NCBI RefSeq assembly: GCF_003416895.1
Contig: NZ_QVIO01000003.1
Coordinates: forward strand, 1-64,000
Direction: 5' to 3'
DNA length: 64,000 bases
DNA from: Duganella sp. BJB476
GTDB taxonomy: Bacteria; Pseudomonadota; Gammaproteobacteria; Burkholderiales; Burkholderiaceae_D
Below, one piece after another: positions 45,096 through 53,885 of the stretch (the first letter of the stretch is position 1; each line of letters starts with the position of its first letter). A program made the position numbers and the translations under genes. A model generated the notes under the pieces. That model was not told where the DNA came from. It searched no databases and worked only from the letters and a program-made list of their open reading frames with translations.

Positions 45096-46586
45096 ATGCC
45101 GCTGCTGGACAAGCTGGCGCGCCGCTTCGGACCGGGCGCGCAGCTGGGCAGCCTGCGCGGCCAGTTGCTGCGCTGGCTGCTGGGCCCCTTGCTGGTGCTG
45201 GTGGCGCTGAACACCCTGTCGGTCTACCACAACGCGCTGGACGCGGCCGACGTGGCCTACGACCGTTCGCTGCTCGCTTCCACGCGCGCGCTGGCGGAAC
45301 GCGTCTCCATCGTCGACGGCAAGGTGGTGGCGGACGTGCCCTACGTGGCGCTGGACAGCTTCGAGACCGATACGCTGGGCCGCATCTACTACAAGGTCAC
45401 CGGCATCACCGGCGAGACCGTGTCCGGCTACGCCGACCTGCCGCCGGTGCCGGCCAACGTGCCGCGCTCGGAGGCCTATCCGGCGCTGGTGCGCTTCTAC
45501 CACGCCAACTACAACGGCCAGCCGGTGCGCATCGCCGCGCTGCTGCAACCGGTGTATGACGATTCGATGCGCGGCATCGCACTGATCCAGGTCGGCGAAA
45601 CGCTGGAGGCGCGGCGCGGCCTGTCCAACCAGATCCTGCTCGACACGCTGATCTGGCAGGCCTTGCTGCTGCTGGCGGTGGCGCTGCTGGTGTGGTTCGC
45701 GGTGCGGCTGGTGCTGCAACCGCTGATGCGGCTGAAGATCGCGGTGGAGACGCGCAGCCTCAATGATTCGTCCGATGTCGATCCGACGTTGGTGCACAAG
45801 GAAGTGCGGCCGCTGGTGGCGGCGATGAACAGTTCGCGCTCGCGCCTGCAGATCCTGATCAGCAGCCAGCGCCGCTTCATCGCCGACGCCTCGCACCAGC
45901 TGCGCACCCCGCTGACGGTGCTGAAGACCCAGGCCGAACTGGCATTGCGCGAATGCGACCGTCCCGGCGCCGATCCGCAGGCCACGCGGGCGGCGCTGCG
46001 CGAGATCGTCCACAGCATCGCCGCCACCACCGATTCGACCGTCAACCTGGCCAACCGCCTGCTGACGTTGGCGCGCATCGAACATGGCGGCGACGCCGAC
46101 GGCGCGGCGGCCCAGTCGGAGCCTGCCTCGCTGCGCGACATCGCGCGCCAGGTCGGGCTGGAGATGGCGATGGCGGCGGTGGCCAAGCAGATCGACCTGG
46201 CGCTGGAGGCGGACAGCGAATGCGTGGTCCAGGGCCAGGCCTTGCTGCTGCACGAAATGATCGCCAACCTGACCGACAACGCCTTGCACTACACGCCGCA
46301 GGGCGGCACGGTGACGCTGCGGGTGCGGCCCGGAACGAGTACGGGCACCGGCGGCGTGGTGCTGGAAGTGGAAGACAGCGGCCACGGCATCGCCGCCGCC
46401 GAGCGTGAACGGGTATTCGCGCCCTTCTACCGCGCCGCCGCGACACTGGAGCGCAATCCGGGCGGCGCCGGCCTGGGCCTGGCCATCGTGCGCGACATCG
46501 CCACCCTGCACGGCGCCAGCATCACGCTGGACGACGCCAGCGCCGGCCAAGGCCTGAAAGTCACGGTAGCCTTCCCCCGTACCTGA
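45096..46586 (+). CDS. Sensor histidine kinase, TctE-like
   Basis: A 496-aa kinase with a first transmembrane helix (LLGPLLVLVALNTLSVYHNALDA begins the 2CSK_N-type sensor), a second helix (ALLLLAVALLVWFAVRLVL) and a HAMP-like linker. HisKA has H267 in DASHQLRTPLTVLK, and HATPase_c has DSGHGI and GLGLAIVRDI. The first ATG in frame after the regulator stop is 45096; TTG 45078 is an alternative. It should phosphorylate the TctD-like protein in response to a periplasmic ligand, perhaps via the Bug binding protein. Confidence 0.9.
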   Translation: MPLLDKLARRFGPGAQLGSLRGQLLRWLLGPLLVLVALNTLSVYHNALDAADVAYDRSLLASTRALAERVSIVDGKVVADVPYVALDSFETDTLGRIYYKVTGITGETVSGYADLPPVPANVPRSEAYPALVRFYHANYNGQPVRIAALLQPVYDDSMRGIALIQVGETLEARRGLSNQILLDTLIWQALLLLAVALLVWFAVRLVLQPLMRLKIAVETRSLNDSSDVDPTLVHKEVRPLVAAMNSSRSRLQILISSQRRFIADASHQLRTPLTVLKTQAELALRECDRPGADPQATRAALREIVHSIAATTDSTVNLANRLLTLARIEHGGDADGAAAQSEPASLRDIARQVGLEMAMAAVAKQIDLALEADSECVVQGQALLLHEMIANLTDNALHYTPQGGTVTLRVRPGTSTGTGGVVLEVEDSGHGIAAAERERVFAPFYRAAATLERNPGGAGLGLAIVRDIATLHGASITLDDASAGQGLKVTVAFPRT

Positions 46587-46615
46587 CCCAGTCGCCGTGG
46601 CTGCGGTAAAATACG

Positions 46616-46630
46616 CACTACAACGTAGTG
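46616..46630 (+). promoter_or_regulatory. Possible operator/promoter of the HEPN-MNT operon
   Basis: CACTAC-AAC-GTAGTG is a perfect inverted repeat 13 bp before the HEPN start. A -10-like TAAAAT lies just upstream at 46607-46612. Toxin-antitoxin operons are often self-repressed at such sites; that role is inferred. Confidence 0.35.
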
Positions 46631-46643
46631 TGCGGGGCAAATC

Positions 46644-47054
46644 ATGAGCGAGCAGGACATCCGCTGGCTGCAACGCCTGTCGAATTACCGGCGCGCGTTG
46701 GCGCAGCTGAAAAAATTCATCGACCACGGCGACCTGAACGAGCTTGAACAGCAAGGCCTGATCAAGGCGTTTGAGTTCACTCACGAGCTGGCGTGGAACG
46801 TCATGAAGGATTATTTTCACTATCAGGGCAACAGCAATATCAGCGGCTCCCGCGACGCCACGCGTGAGGCGTTTCAATATAACCTGCTCAGCGACGGCGA
46901 AACCTGGATGGGCATGATTAAAAGCCGCAACCAGTCGGCGCATACCTATAACAAGGAAACCGCCGACGAAATCGCTGGCCTGATATTGAAGCATTACTTC
47001 GTCCTGTTCACGGCGTTCGAACGGAAAATGACGGAGCTCGCCGATGTCGCCTGA
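46644..47054 (+). CDS. HEPN-domain protein, HI0074/HepT-like (probable toxin)
   Basis: A 136-aa all-helical protein of the nucleotidyltransferase substrate-binding (HI0074) group. It carries R95-NQSA-H100-T-Y102, the RX4HXY motif of HEPN ribonuclease toxins; in HepT the tyrosine is the residue AMPylated by the MNT antitoxin. FEFTHELAWNVMKDY (43-57) is the typical conserved helix. The next gene, an MNT nucleotidyltransferase, overlaps by 11 bp. A toxin-antitoxin role follows from family knowledge and is not shown for this pair. Confidence 0.85.
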   Translation: MSEQDIRWLQRLSNYRRALAQLKKFIDHGDLNELEQQGLIKAFEFTHELAWNVMKDYFHYQGNSNISGSRDATREAFQYNLLSDGETWMGMIKSRNQSAHTYNKETADEIAGLILKHYFVLFTAFERKMTELADVA

Positions 47055-47376
47055 ACTGGAACCGCTGGTATTTGGATTGAAGGCCAGTGTTGTGAGCAGC
47101 ATGGGTGCTGTTTTTTCTTTGCATCCCGAAGTCGAGCAAGCGATTCTGTATGGCTCGCGCGCCAAGGGCAATTTCAAGCGCGGCTCGGACATCGATCTGT
47201 GCCTGACCGGCGCTGGCCTGAACATGCCGCTGATGCTCAAGATAGAGAATCAGCTGGACGACCTGCTGCTGCCCTACAAAATAGATTTGTCGATCCGAGA
47301 CAGGATCGACAACCCGGAACTACTGTCCCATATCGAAAGAGTGGGCGTGTCGTTCTATCACCGCAATAAGGAATAA
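47044..47376 (+). CDS. Minimal nucleotidyltransferase (MNT, HI0073-like; probable antitoxin)
   Basis: A 110-aa nucleotidyltransferase. The catalytic pattern GSX10DXD is complete: G37-S38 in LYGSRAKGNF and D49/D51 in GSDIDLCL, with a third Asp at D81 (KIDLSI). MNT antitoxins neutralise their HEPN partner by AMPylating its tyrosine. It overlaps the HEPN gene by 11 bp and lies 4 bp before rraB, so the three genes are probably one transcript. Confidence 0.88.
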   Translation: MSPELEPLVFGLKASVVSSMGAVFSLHPEVEQAILYGSRAKGNFKRGSDIDLCLTGAGLNMPLMLKIENQLDDLLLPYKIDLSIRDRIDNPELLSHIERVGVSFYHRNKE

Positions 47377-47380
47377 GTAC

Positions 47381-47722
47381 ATGATCACCAAAGAAGACAT
47401 GGTCGAGCTGTTTGCCGACATGAAGCAGAACGCACCGTGGGATATTTCGAAGCCGCTGTTGTGGGGCTATTTTTTCGCCGACACCACCAAGGCAAAACTG
47501 GAAGGCGTCTCGGCGCTGCTGAAGGCCCAAGGCTATCAGATCGTCGGCATCTACGACTCCAAGCCGGAGGCCAGCGTGCCTGCGCTGTGGTGGCTGCACG
47601 TTGAAAAAGTCGAGCACCACACCGCCGATACGCTGCACGTCCGCAACCAGGAGTTCTACAAGTTCGCCGAAGAGCACCAGCTCGAATCCTACGACGGCAT
47701 GGACGTCGGTCCCGCCGCCTGA
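47381..47722 (+). CDS. rraB: RNase E inhibitor RraB family protein
   Basis: A 113-aa protein of the RraB family (WGYFFADTTKAKLEGVSALLKAQGYQIVGIY). E. coli RraB binds the C-terminal part of RNase E and changes which mRNAs it cuts. Here it follows the MNT gene by 4 bp and is convergent with the YciI gene, their stop codons touching. Sharing a transcript with a HEPN-MNT module is unusual. Confidence 0.82.
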   Translation: MITKEDMVELFADMKQNAPWDISKPLLWGYFFADTTKAKLEGVSALLKAQGYQIVGIYDSKPEASVPALWWLHVEKVEHHTADTLHVRNQEFYKFAEEHQLESYDGMDVGPAA

Positions 47723-48010
47723 TTACAGCAAGGCCGCCAGCGCCGGATGGTGCTTGGTGGCCTCGAACTCCGTCACCTGATAGCTGGCGATCCCGTTCTG
47801 CGCGAACGGGTCCTGTGCCAGCAAGCCGTCGAGCTCCGCGCGCGACAGGCGTCCACTCACGATAATCACACCGCCGTCGCGCGGGTTCTTCGGACCCGAG
47901 GCCAGAAACATCTCGCGTGCATACTGCTCGTCGAGAAAGGCGCGATGTGCGGCAAGGTGCACCTCTATTTCCGCCAACGGTTTCAGATAAGTCAGATTAA
48001 CGATGTACAT
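47723..48010 (-). CDS. YciI family protein
   Basis: A 95-aa ferredoxin-like fold protein. It shows the usual pattern with a central His (VHLAAHRAFLDEQYA) and a loop Asp (LAQDPFAQNGIASYQVTEF). YciI proteins are small dimers of poorly known enzymatic role. The stop directly abuts the rraB stop. Confidence 0.85.
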   Translation of the reverse strand: MYIVNLTYLKPLAEIEVHLAAHRAFLDEQYAREMFLASGPKNPRDGGVIIVSGRLSRAELDGLLAQDPFAQNGIASYQVTEFEATKHHPALAALL

Positions 48011-48045
48011 GTTCAGGAGGCCTCATTAGGAAACCTGGGCATCAT

Positions 48046-48092
48046 ATCACCGGGCCAGCGCTTGCTCGGCCTTCTCCAGGTTTTTCCGGTAG
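48046..48092 (-). pseudogene. Remnant of a second alpha/beta-hydrolase gene 3' end
   Basis: This 47-bp stretch matches 49019-49065, the 3' end of the intact hydrolase gene, with three mismatches. It still encodes YRKNLEKAEQALAR plus a TGA stop in the right frame on the minus strand. Similarity ends sharply on both sides. It lies just past the CPBP gene, so the hydrolase cassette seems to have been duplicated or rearranged and one copy largely deleted. Confidence 0.75.
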
Positions 48093-48124
48093 AAGGCGCC
48101 TCGGAAAGATCGGAGAGAGGCCCG

Positions 48125-48616
48125 TCACAGGCTCGGAAAGTAAGAAGCTGCCACTAGTACGAGCGCGTTTTGGGTCAAGTGGGCGACAGTCGTCATCCAA
48201 TAGCTGACGGCCACTCCGTAGCTGCGGTAGCGCAGGTAAATAAACGAGAACATAGCCCCGGCGAACAGCGCAACCAGTCCGTGCGCAATACCGCCATTCA
48301 AGTAGTGGCCCAATGCCCACATAACAGAGCCTGTCGCTATGCAAAAGACCGGTTTTACGGAAAATCGTCTGAGCACTTCCTGCGGAAGTAACTGCCCCAA
48401 TAAGGTTTCAAACAGCGGCGCCCATACCAGTGCCACCATGATTTGCATCCCAAGGCTGGCATTGAGAGCACCGGCTCCAGAGTTGGCGCCCCATTGGGCC
48501 AAGGGAAGAAAAACCTTGAGGGCCAAGAGAACCAGCATGGAGCAAGCAAACGAGACTCCGCCCCACATTACGCCACCGCTGACAATACTGAGATTGCTGG
48601 CAGCGAGACGCTTCAC
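48125..48616 (-). CDS. CPBP-like intramembrane protein
   Basis: A 163-aa membrane protein with about four hydrophobic helices. It resembles CPBP (Abi/CAAX protease-like) proteins: E70 in APLFETLLGQ at motif 1, H104 in MWALGH at motif 2, a G-rich helix LFAGAMFSFIYLRYRS, and H146-LTQ-N150 as HxxxN. The normal EExxxR first motif is degenerate, so activity is uncertain. A GTG start (48616) overlaps the DUF4431 stop as GTGA, so it is translationally coupled to that gene. Confidence 0.65.
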   Translation of the reverse strand: MKRLAASNLSIVSGGVMWGGVSFACSMLVLLALKVFLPLAQWGANSGAGALNASLGMQIMVALVWAPLFETLLGQLLPQEVLRRFSVKPVFCIATGSVMWALGHYLNGGIAHGLVALFAGAMFSFIYLRYRSYGVAVSYWMTTVAHLTQNALVLVAASYFPSL

Positions 48617-49020
48617 TTCGCCACCTGAAGCAGGACGTCGGCGTGATGGTGACCTGTAAACGCCGAGAACAGCTTTCCTCGCAAGCGCACCACGGTGCCA
48701 AGCCGGGGCTTCAGTTCCGCATACTGCGCCGCGTTGAGCACCAGCTGTATCTCCCGAACCGACGCAAAATCCGTCTCGTTGGAGCCGGCGCCGGAGACGG
48801 TACAGATGGCCGGGTCGAGGCTCAGGTAGTAGCCGGTCTCCGGCTCATCGCCATCCGCCACGCTCTCATAATTGGGACGACCCGGGAAGGTCGCCCTATG
48901 CAATTTTCCAGCCACCACCGTGGTGTCCACACCATACTTGAGACATTGAACAGGCGCTGCGCAAGCCGGTGCGGCCTGCACCGCCAACAGCCATGCCAGC
49001 GCAATCGCGGCACGCGTCAT
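48613..49020 (-). CDS. DUF4431 domain exported protein
   Basis: A 135-aa protein with a signal peptide (cleaved about after APACA) and a C-terminal segment LFSAFTGHHHADVLL that is typical of DUF4431. Two cysteines (QCLKYG and PAICTVSG) may form a disulfide. Function is unknown. ATG 49020 overlaps the hydrolase stop as TGATG; a GTG three bases upstream is also possible. Confidence 0.7.
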   Translation of the reverse strand: MTRAAIALAWLLAVQAAPACAAPVQCLKYGVDTTVVAGKLHRATFPGRPNYESVADGDEPETGYYLSLDPAICTVSGAGSNETDFASVREIQLVLNAAQYAELKPRLGTVVRLRGKLFSAFTGHHHADVLLQVAK

Positions 49021-50273
49021 CACCGGGCCAGCGCCTGTTCGGCCTTCGCCAGGTTTTTCCGGTAGCCTTCCATCGACTGCGGACTCTTTTCGCTGGCAGT
49101 GCCCAGCGCGATCGCCTGCTGGAACTGCGCCTTGGCCTGCAAGGGCTGCTTCACTTCCAGCAGCAGCTCGCCGTAGCTGTCATGCGCATTGGCCGACGCC
49201 GGGAAGGTGTCGGCATTGAATTTCATGACCAGCGCCGCTAGCTGTGGCTGCTTGCGCTTGCCCAGCATCATGTAACCGACGCCGTTGATTTCGTTCTCGC
49301 CAAAGCGGCTTTCCTTCAGCGCGCTGTCGACCAGTTGCCCCGCTTCGCTGCCGCGCTGCGCTTGCAGCAAGACGACCGCGCGGTCCAAAGCGCGCAGCAG
49401 GTTTTCCTGTGCCAGCTTGTGGACACGGCGTTGATCTTGCGCCGTGGCGCCGGCAATCACCTGCTGGATGGCGCCGGCCACCAGCGCCGGTTCTTCCAGG
49501 TGGATGTTGTGCCCGCTATTGGCGGTGACGACATGGCTGCCGGACGAAAACTGCAGGAACAGTTGCTCGTGCAGCGAGCGCCACACAGCCACCGCCGGCA
49601 CCGTGTGCATGAAGAATTCCGGCTGCTCGCGCACCATGGTCGAGGTCAGGACCACGGCCGGCACGTCGGGCAAACGCGGCGCCGGCTGCAGGCTGGCGGC
49701 GGTGAAGGCTTCGTCCACCAACTTGCTCTCCGCCTTCAAGGGCGCAGGCGTCAGCGAGTCGAGGTATTTCTGGTCTTGTGCAACCTTGGCGGCGTCAAGC
49801 TTCTTGAGCTCGGTGTCGAAACGTTCCATGCTGGGGTCGACAAACACCATGCCGGCCACCTGCTCCGGGTGGCGCTGGGCAAACAGGCGTATCAGATAGC
49901 CGCCGTAGGAATGGCCGACCAGGATGAACGGCGGCGACAGGTGCGCGGCCTCGATCAGTTGGTCCAGCTCCGCGCTGCTGCGTTGCGGCGTGCGCGGTTC
50001 GGGACGCGCATCGGATTTGCCGATCCCGGCACGCGAATAGAAAAACACCTTGGCCGACTTGGCGATTTCCGGCGCCACTTTCCGCCACACCGACAGGTCG
50101 CTGGCAAAGCCCGATTCGAAGATGACGGTGTAGGGGCCGCTGCCCGCGCTGGCCGCGTCAACGTGATAGGAACCGACATTGACGCCATCCTGGCCGGCGG
50201 CCACAGCGGACGCCATCACGCAAGCGGACATCAACGCCGCTGCGGCAAGTTTTCCGGAAAACAGCTGCTTCAA
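49020..50273 (-). CDS. Exported alpha/beta hydrolase with helical C-terminal region
   Basis: A 417-aa protein with a signal peptide, then an alpha/beta-hydrolase domain: nucleophile motif GHSYGG, oxyanion-side FESGFASDLSVW, acid/base region ending SGHNIHLEEP. The last 130 residues are helical and TPR-like (YGELLLEVKQPLQAKAQFQQAI). The best start is TTG 50273 with AAGGAG six bases before it; a TTG further upstream is less likely. It heads a coupled three-gene unit with the DUF4431 and CPBP genes. The substrate is unknown. Confidence 0.82.
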   Translation of the reverse strand: MKQLFSGKLAAAALMSACVMASAVAAGQDGVNVGSYHVDAASAGSGPYTVIFESGFASDLSVWRKVAPEIAKSAKVFFYSRAGIGKSDARPEPRTPQRSSAELDQLIEAAHLSPPFILVGHSYGGYLIRLFAQRHPEQVAGMVFVDPSMERFDTELKKLDAAKVAQDQKYLDSLTPAPLKAESKLVDEAFTAASLQPAPRLPDVPAVVLTSTMVREQPEFFMHTVPAVAVWRSLHEQLFLQFSSGSHVVTANSGHNIHLEEPALVAGAIQQVIAGATAQDQRRVHKLAQENLLRALDRAVVLLQAQRGSEAGQLVDSALKESRFGENEINGVGYMMLGKRKQPQLAALVMKFNADTFPASANAHDSYGELLLEVKQPLQAKAQFQQAIALGTASEKSPQSMEGYRKNLAKAEQALAR

Positions 50274-50371
50274 TCGACGCTCCTTGTACGGGGTTTGCAA
50301 GCTTGGTTAATTTGCAAGTCTACCGTACATTGGATGCATCATCGAAACATTTAGCAGCGCCGGCAACAAGC

Positions 50372-52282
50372 CTAGCGCAGCGCCAGGCGCGTTGTGACAG
50401 CGCGCTGCTCCTCTTCCAGCTTGAACACGCTGACCACTTCCGCCAGATGCGCGGCCTGCTCCTGCAACGATCCCGCAGCGGCGGCCGCTTGCTCCACCAG
50501 CGCGGCGTTCTGCTGCGTGGTGCTGTCGATTTCCGTCACCGCCAGGTTGACCTGGGCGATGCCTTCGCTCTGTTCGTGGCTGGCGGCGACGATCTCGCCC
50601 ATGATGCTGGTCACCTGCTCCACCGACGACACGATCTTGCTCATCGTGACGCCGGCCTCGTCGACCAGCACACTGCCGGCATCCACCTTCGCCACCGAAT
50701 CGCCGATCAGTTCCTTGATCTCCTTGGCCGCGCTGGCCGAACGCTGCGCCAGGTTGCGCACCTCGGACGCCACCACCGCGAAGCCACGGCCCTGCTCGCC
50801 TGCACGGGCCGCCTCCACCGCCGCGTTCAAGGCCAGGATGTTGGTCTGGAAGGCGATGCCGTCGATCACGCCGATGATGTCGACAATCTTGCGCGAGCTG
50901 TCCTTGATCGACACCATAGTCTGCACCACGCGGCCCACCACCTCGCCGCCCTCGGTCGCATAACCGGAGGCCGACTGCACCAGCTGGTTGGCCTGCTTGG
51001 CGCTGTCGGCGTTCTGGGTCACGGTCGCCGTCAATTCCTCCATCGCGGACGCGGTCTCCTGCAGGCTGGACGCCTGCGCCTCGGTGCGCGACGACAGATC
51101 CAGATTGCCGCTGGCGATCTCGCTGGACGCCGTGGCGATGGTCTCCGTACTGTCGCGCACCTTGCGGATGGTGACGTTCAACGACGACACGAAACGATTG
51201 AAGCCATCGGCCAGCGCGCCGACCTCATCCTCGCTCTCGACCGTCATGCGGCGGCTCAAGTCGCCGTTGCCGTCGGCGATCTCGCCCAGCATGTGCGCGG
51301 CGCGCGCCACCGGCGCGGCGATCGCCCGGCTGACCAGGAACACCACGAACATGCCAAGGCCGCCGCCCACCAGGCCGCCCACCAGCGCCGACACCGTCAC
51401 CGAACGCGTGACCGCGCCCAGCACTTCGGACTCCGGCACTTCGGCGATCACGTACATGTTCAACTCCGGCACGAACGACGACGCCACCAGGCGCTTGCCG
51501 CCCGGCGCCGAGTAGCTGGCGCTGGCGTAGGTCTGGCCGCCCAGCAGCTTGGTGGTCAACTCGGTGTTAAAGCCCGGCAGGTCCTTCATGAAATGCTGGC
51601 CGTCGGCCAGCGCGGTATCGCGATGCACGATCAGCATGCCGTTCGGCCGCACCAGATACACGAAGCCGGAGGCGCCGACCTTGTAGCTGCGGATGTTCTC
51701 CGCCAATTTATTGACCGACAGCCCCAGGCTGGCCACGCCGATCTTGCCGTCGCCGGTGTCGAAGCGGGTATTGATGAAGACGTTGTAGGTGGTGGCGCCC
51801 GGTTCCTTGTCCAGGTTCAGCGAATACGGCTTGCCGCTGGCCAGGAAGCTGTAGAACCACTGGTCGGCCGCGGCGCCCTTGTCCAGCGTGCGGCTGTAGC
51901 CTTTTTCGTCGAAATACTTGCCGGTGCTGCCGGACACCCACGACACTGCCGCCGCCTTCGCGGACTTGCGGATGCTGGCCGCGTAGGCGATCCAGGCCGG
52001 CAGGCCGCTGTCCGGCAAGCCGGCTTTCTCCCAGTCCAGCAGGAAGGTGTTGGCGCTGACCGATAGCGTGGCCGCCAGCGGCTCGCCGATCTGGCGCAGG
52101 ATGTCGTTGCGGATTTCGCCCACCTCGGCCGGCAACTCCTGGTTCACTACACGGTCGCGGATGCTGTTGCCCGTCATGACCACGCTGAGCGTGGCCGAGA
52201 CCACCAGGAACAGCAACAGGCAGGCCGCCATGCTGAGCATCAGTTTTTGCTGAATAGACAAACGGCGCAGTAGACTAGCCAT
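50372..52282 (-). CDS. Methyl-accepting chemotaxis protein
   Basis: A 636-aa chemoreceptor. A transmembrane helix near the N-terminus is followed by a Cache-type periplasmic domain (about 35-280), a second helix, a HAMP domain and a long signalling coiled coil. The tip is the usual [23 protein letters not shown] 52282 has GGGGAG upstream and is preferred to TTG 52294. No che genes are near, so it would plug into a chemotaxis pathway encoded elsewhere. The ligand is unknown. Confidence 0.92.
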   Translation of the reverse strand: MASLLRRLSIQQKLMLSMAACLLLFLVVSATLSVVMTGNSIRDRVVNQELPAEVGEIRNDILRQIGEPLAATLSVSANTFLLDWEKAGLPDSGLPAWIAYAASIRKSAKAAAVSWVSGSTGKYFDEKGYSRTLDKGAAADQWFYSFLASGKPYSLNLDKEPGATTYNVFINTRFDTGDGKIGVASLGLSVNKLAENIRSYKVGASGFVYLVRPNGMLIVHRDTALADGQHFMKDLPGFNTELTTKLLGGQTYASASYSAPGGKRLVASSFVPELNMYVIAEVPESEVLGAVTRSVTVSALVGGLVGGGLGMFVVFLVSRAIAAPVARAAHMLGEIADGNGDLSRRMTVESEDEVGALADGFNRFVSSLNVTIRKVRDSTETIATASSEIASGNLDLSSRTEAQASSLQETASAMEELTATVTQNADSAKQANQLVQSASGYATEGGEVVGRVVQTMVSIKDSSRKIVDIIGVIDGIAFQTNILALNAAVEAARAGEQGRGFAVVASEVRNLAQRSASAAKEIKELIGDSVAKVDAGSVLVDEAGVTMSKIVSSVEQVTSIMGEIVAASHEQSEGIAQVNLAVTEIDSTTQQNAALVEQAAAAAGSLQEQAAHLAEVVSVFKLEEEQRAVTTRLALR

Positions 52283-52460
52283 GACACTCCCCAAAGGTTA
52301 AATCGGCACACATATATTTGCAAATCAGCGTAATCGAATAGTGTTGCCATGCGCAACCTAAAATTCCGCATCCGTGCCGAACAACAACGTAACCAATCGA
52401 ACAGGCTGTAGGGCCGCTTTGGCCATATCATTCAGCCAATATAGAGACTATTTAACGACG

Positions 52461-53885
52461 ATGCTTACGAAACTTTCGTTTCGCCAGCTGCTGCTGGGCG
52501 TCTTCCTGTTGATCGCCGTGCTGCTGAGCGCCGCTTCGCTGCACGCGCTGTGGACCCTCGACCGGCTCGCCACCCACAGCCGCGACAGCGGACGCCACGC
52601 CCTGGCACTGACCGAAAACACCCAACAACTGGCCGAGCGCAGCGTGGCGATGGCGCGCAGCGCGCGCCAGTTCCTGGTGCTGGACGATCCTGCCTTCCGC
52701 AAGCGCTACGCCGACGCCTGGCGCGAGGCGCGCACGGCGCTGGACGCGGTGGCGGCGGCCCTGCCCTACACCCCGCCCGGCACCTTCGAGCGCTGGCGCC
52801 ACGCCGGCGAGCAGGCATGGGACATCCTGCAGGCGCCGGCGCGGCCGCGTTCCGGCGCGCGCCAGCAGGCGCTGGAAAAAGTGCTGGCGCCGCTGCCGTC
52901 GGTGAACGCCGAACTGGCCGACGAAGTCAAACAGGAAGTCGAACGCCGCAACAGCGAGCTGCTCAGCGAGCTGGACCAGCGGCGCGGCGTGCTGAAGGGG
53001 CAAGTGATGGCGTCCATCGTGCTGGCGGCGCTGCTGGCGGGCGGCTTCGGCCTGTGGCTGTCGCGGCCGCTGGCGCAGATCGAATCGGCCATCGACCGGC
53101 TGGGCGAGAACCGCTACGACCAGCCGATCGCCGTGCGCGGCCCCAGCGACTTGCAACACGTGGGCCAGCAGCTGAACTGGCTGCGCCAGCGGCTGTCGGA
53201 CCTGGAGGCGGACAAGGCGCGCTTCCTGCGCCACATCTCGCATGAACTGAAGACGCCGCTGGCGGCGCTGCGCGAAGGTGTGGCCTTGCTGGAGGATGGC
53301 GTGGCCGGCGCGCTGTCGCCCAACCAGCGCGAGATCGCCGGCATCCTGAACCAGAACACGGCGGCGCTGCAATCGCAGATCGAGGCGCTGCTGCGCTACA
53401 ACGCCGCCACTTTCGACGCCCATCATCTGCAACGCGAGCCGACCGACATGGCGGCGCTGCTGGCGCAGTCCATCGCCAGCCAGCGCCTGCAATGGCAGGC
53501 GGCCGGGCTGAGCGTCGCCATCGAAGGCCAGGCCGCGCCCATCGCCGTCGACGCCGACAAGCTGGCGGTCGCCGTCGGCAACCTGCTGTCGAACGCGCTG
53601 CGTTTCAGCCCGCCCGGCGGGCAGATCGTCTTCCGCCTCGCCCAGTCGGACGGCAAGCTGCTGCTCGATTGCATCGACCAGGGGCCGGGCGTGGCGCCGG
53701 CCGACGCGGCGCGCATCTTCGAACCGTTTTACCAGGGCTCGCGCCAGCCGGCCGGCGCGCGCCGGGGCAATGGCATCGGCCTGTCCATCGTCTACGAATA
53801 CATCGCCGCCCACGGCGGCGCCTTGCAACTGCTGCCCTCGGACCAGGGCGCGCATTTCCGGATCGAACTGCCTTATGAAATATGA
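52461..53885 (+). CDS. glrK: Sensor histidine kinase, GlrK/QseE-like
   Basis: A 474-aa kinase. A first helix (LLLGVFLLIAVLLSAASLHAL), a periplasmic four-helix-like sensor (about 30-170), a second helix (VMASIVLAALLAGGFGLWLS) and a HAMP domain lead to HisKA with H261 in RHISHELKTPLAALREG and an HATPase_c domain (GNGIGLSIVYEYI). It is followed by a lipoprotein gene (11-bp overlap) and an NtrC-type regulator, the same order as glrK-qseG-glrR in enterobacteria. It is likely to sense envelope state. Confidence 0.82.
   Translation: MLTKLSFRQLLLGVFLLIAVLLSAASLHALWTLDRLATHSRDSGRHALALTENTQQLAERSVAMARSARQFLVLDDPAFRKRYADAWREARTALDAVAAALPYTPPGTFERWRHAGEQAWDILQAPARPRSGARQQALEKVLAPLPSVNAELADEVKQEVERRNSELLSELDQRRGVLKGQVMASIVLAALLAGGFGLWLSRPLAQIESAIDRLGENRYDQPIAVRGPSDLQHVGQQLNWLRQRLSDLEADKARFLRHISHELKTPLAALREGVALLEDGVAGALSPNQREIAGILNQNTAALQSQIEALLRYNAATFDAHHLQREPTDMAALLAQSIASQRLQWQAAGLSVAIEGQAAPIAVDADKLAVAVGNLLSNALRFSPPGGQIVFRLAQSDGKLLLDCIDQGPGVAPADAARIFEPFYQGSRQPAGARRGNGIGLSIVYEYIAAHGGALQLLPSDQGAHFRIELPYEI

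Noticed and set aside
47747..48157. Plus-strand frame of 136 codons opposite the YciI gene
   Set aside because: It is antisense to yciI and to the hydrolase remnant; no homology or ribosome site.
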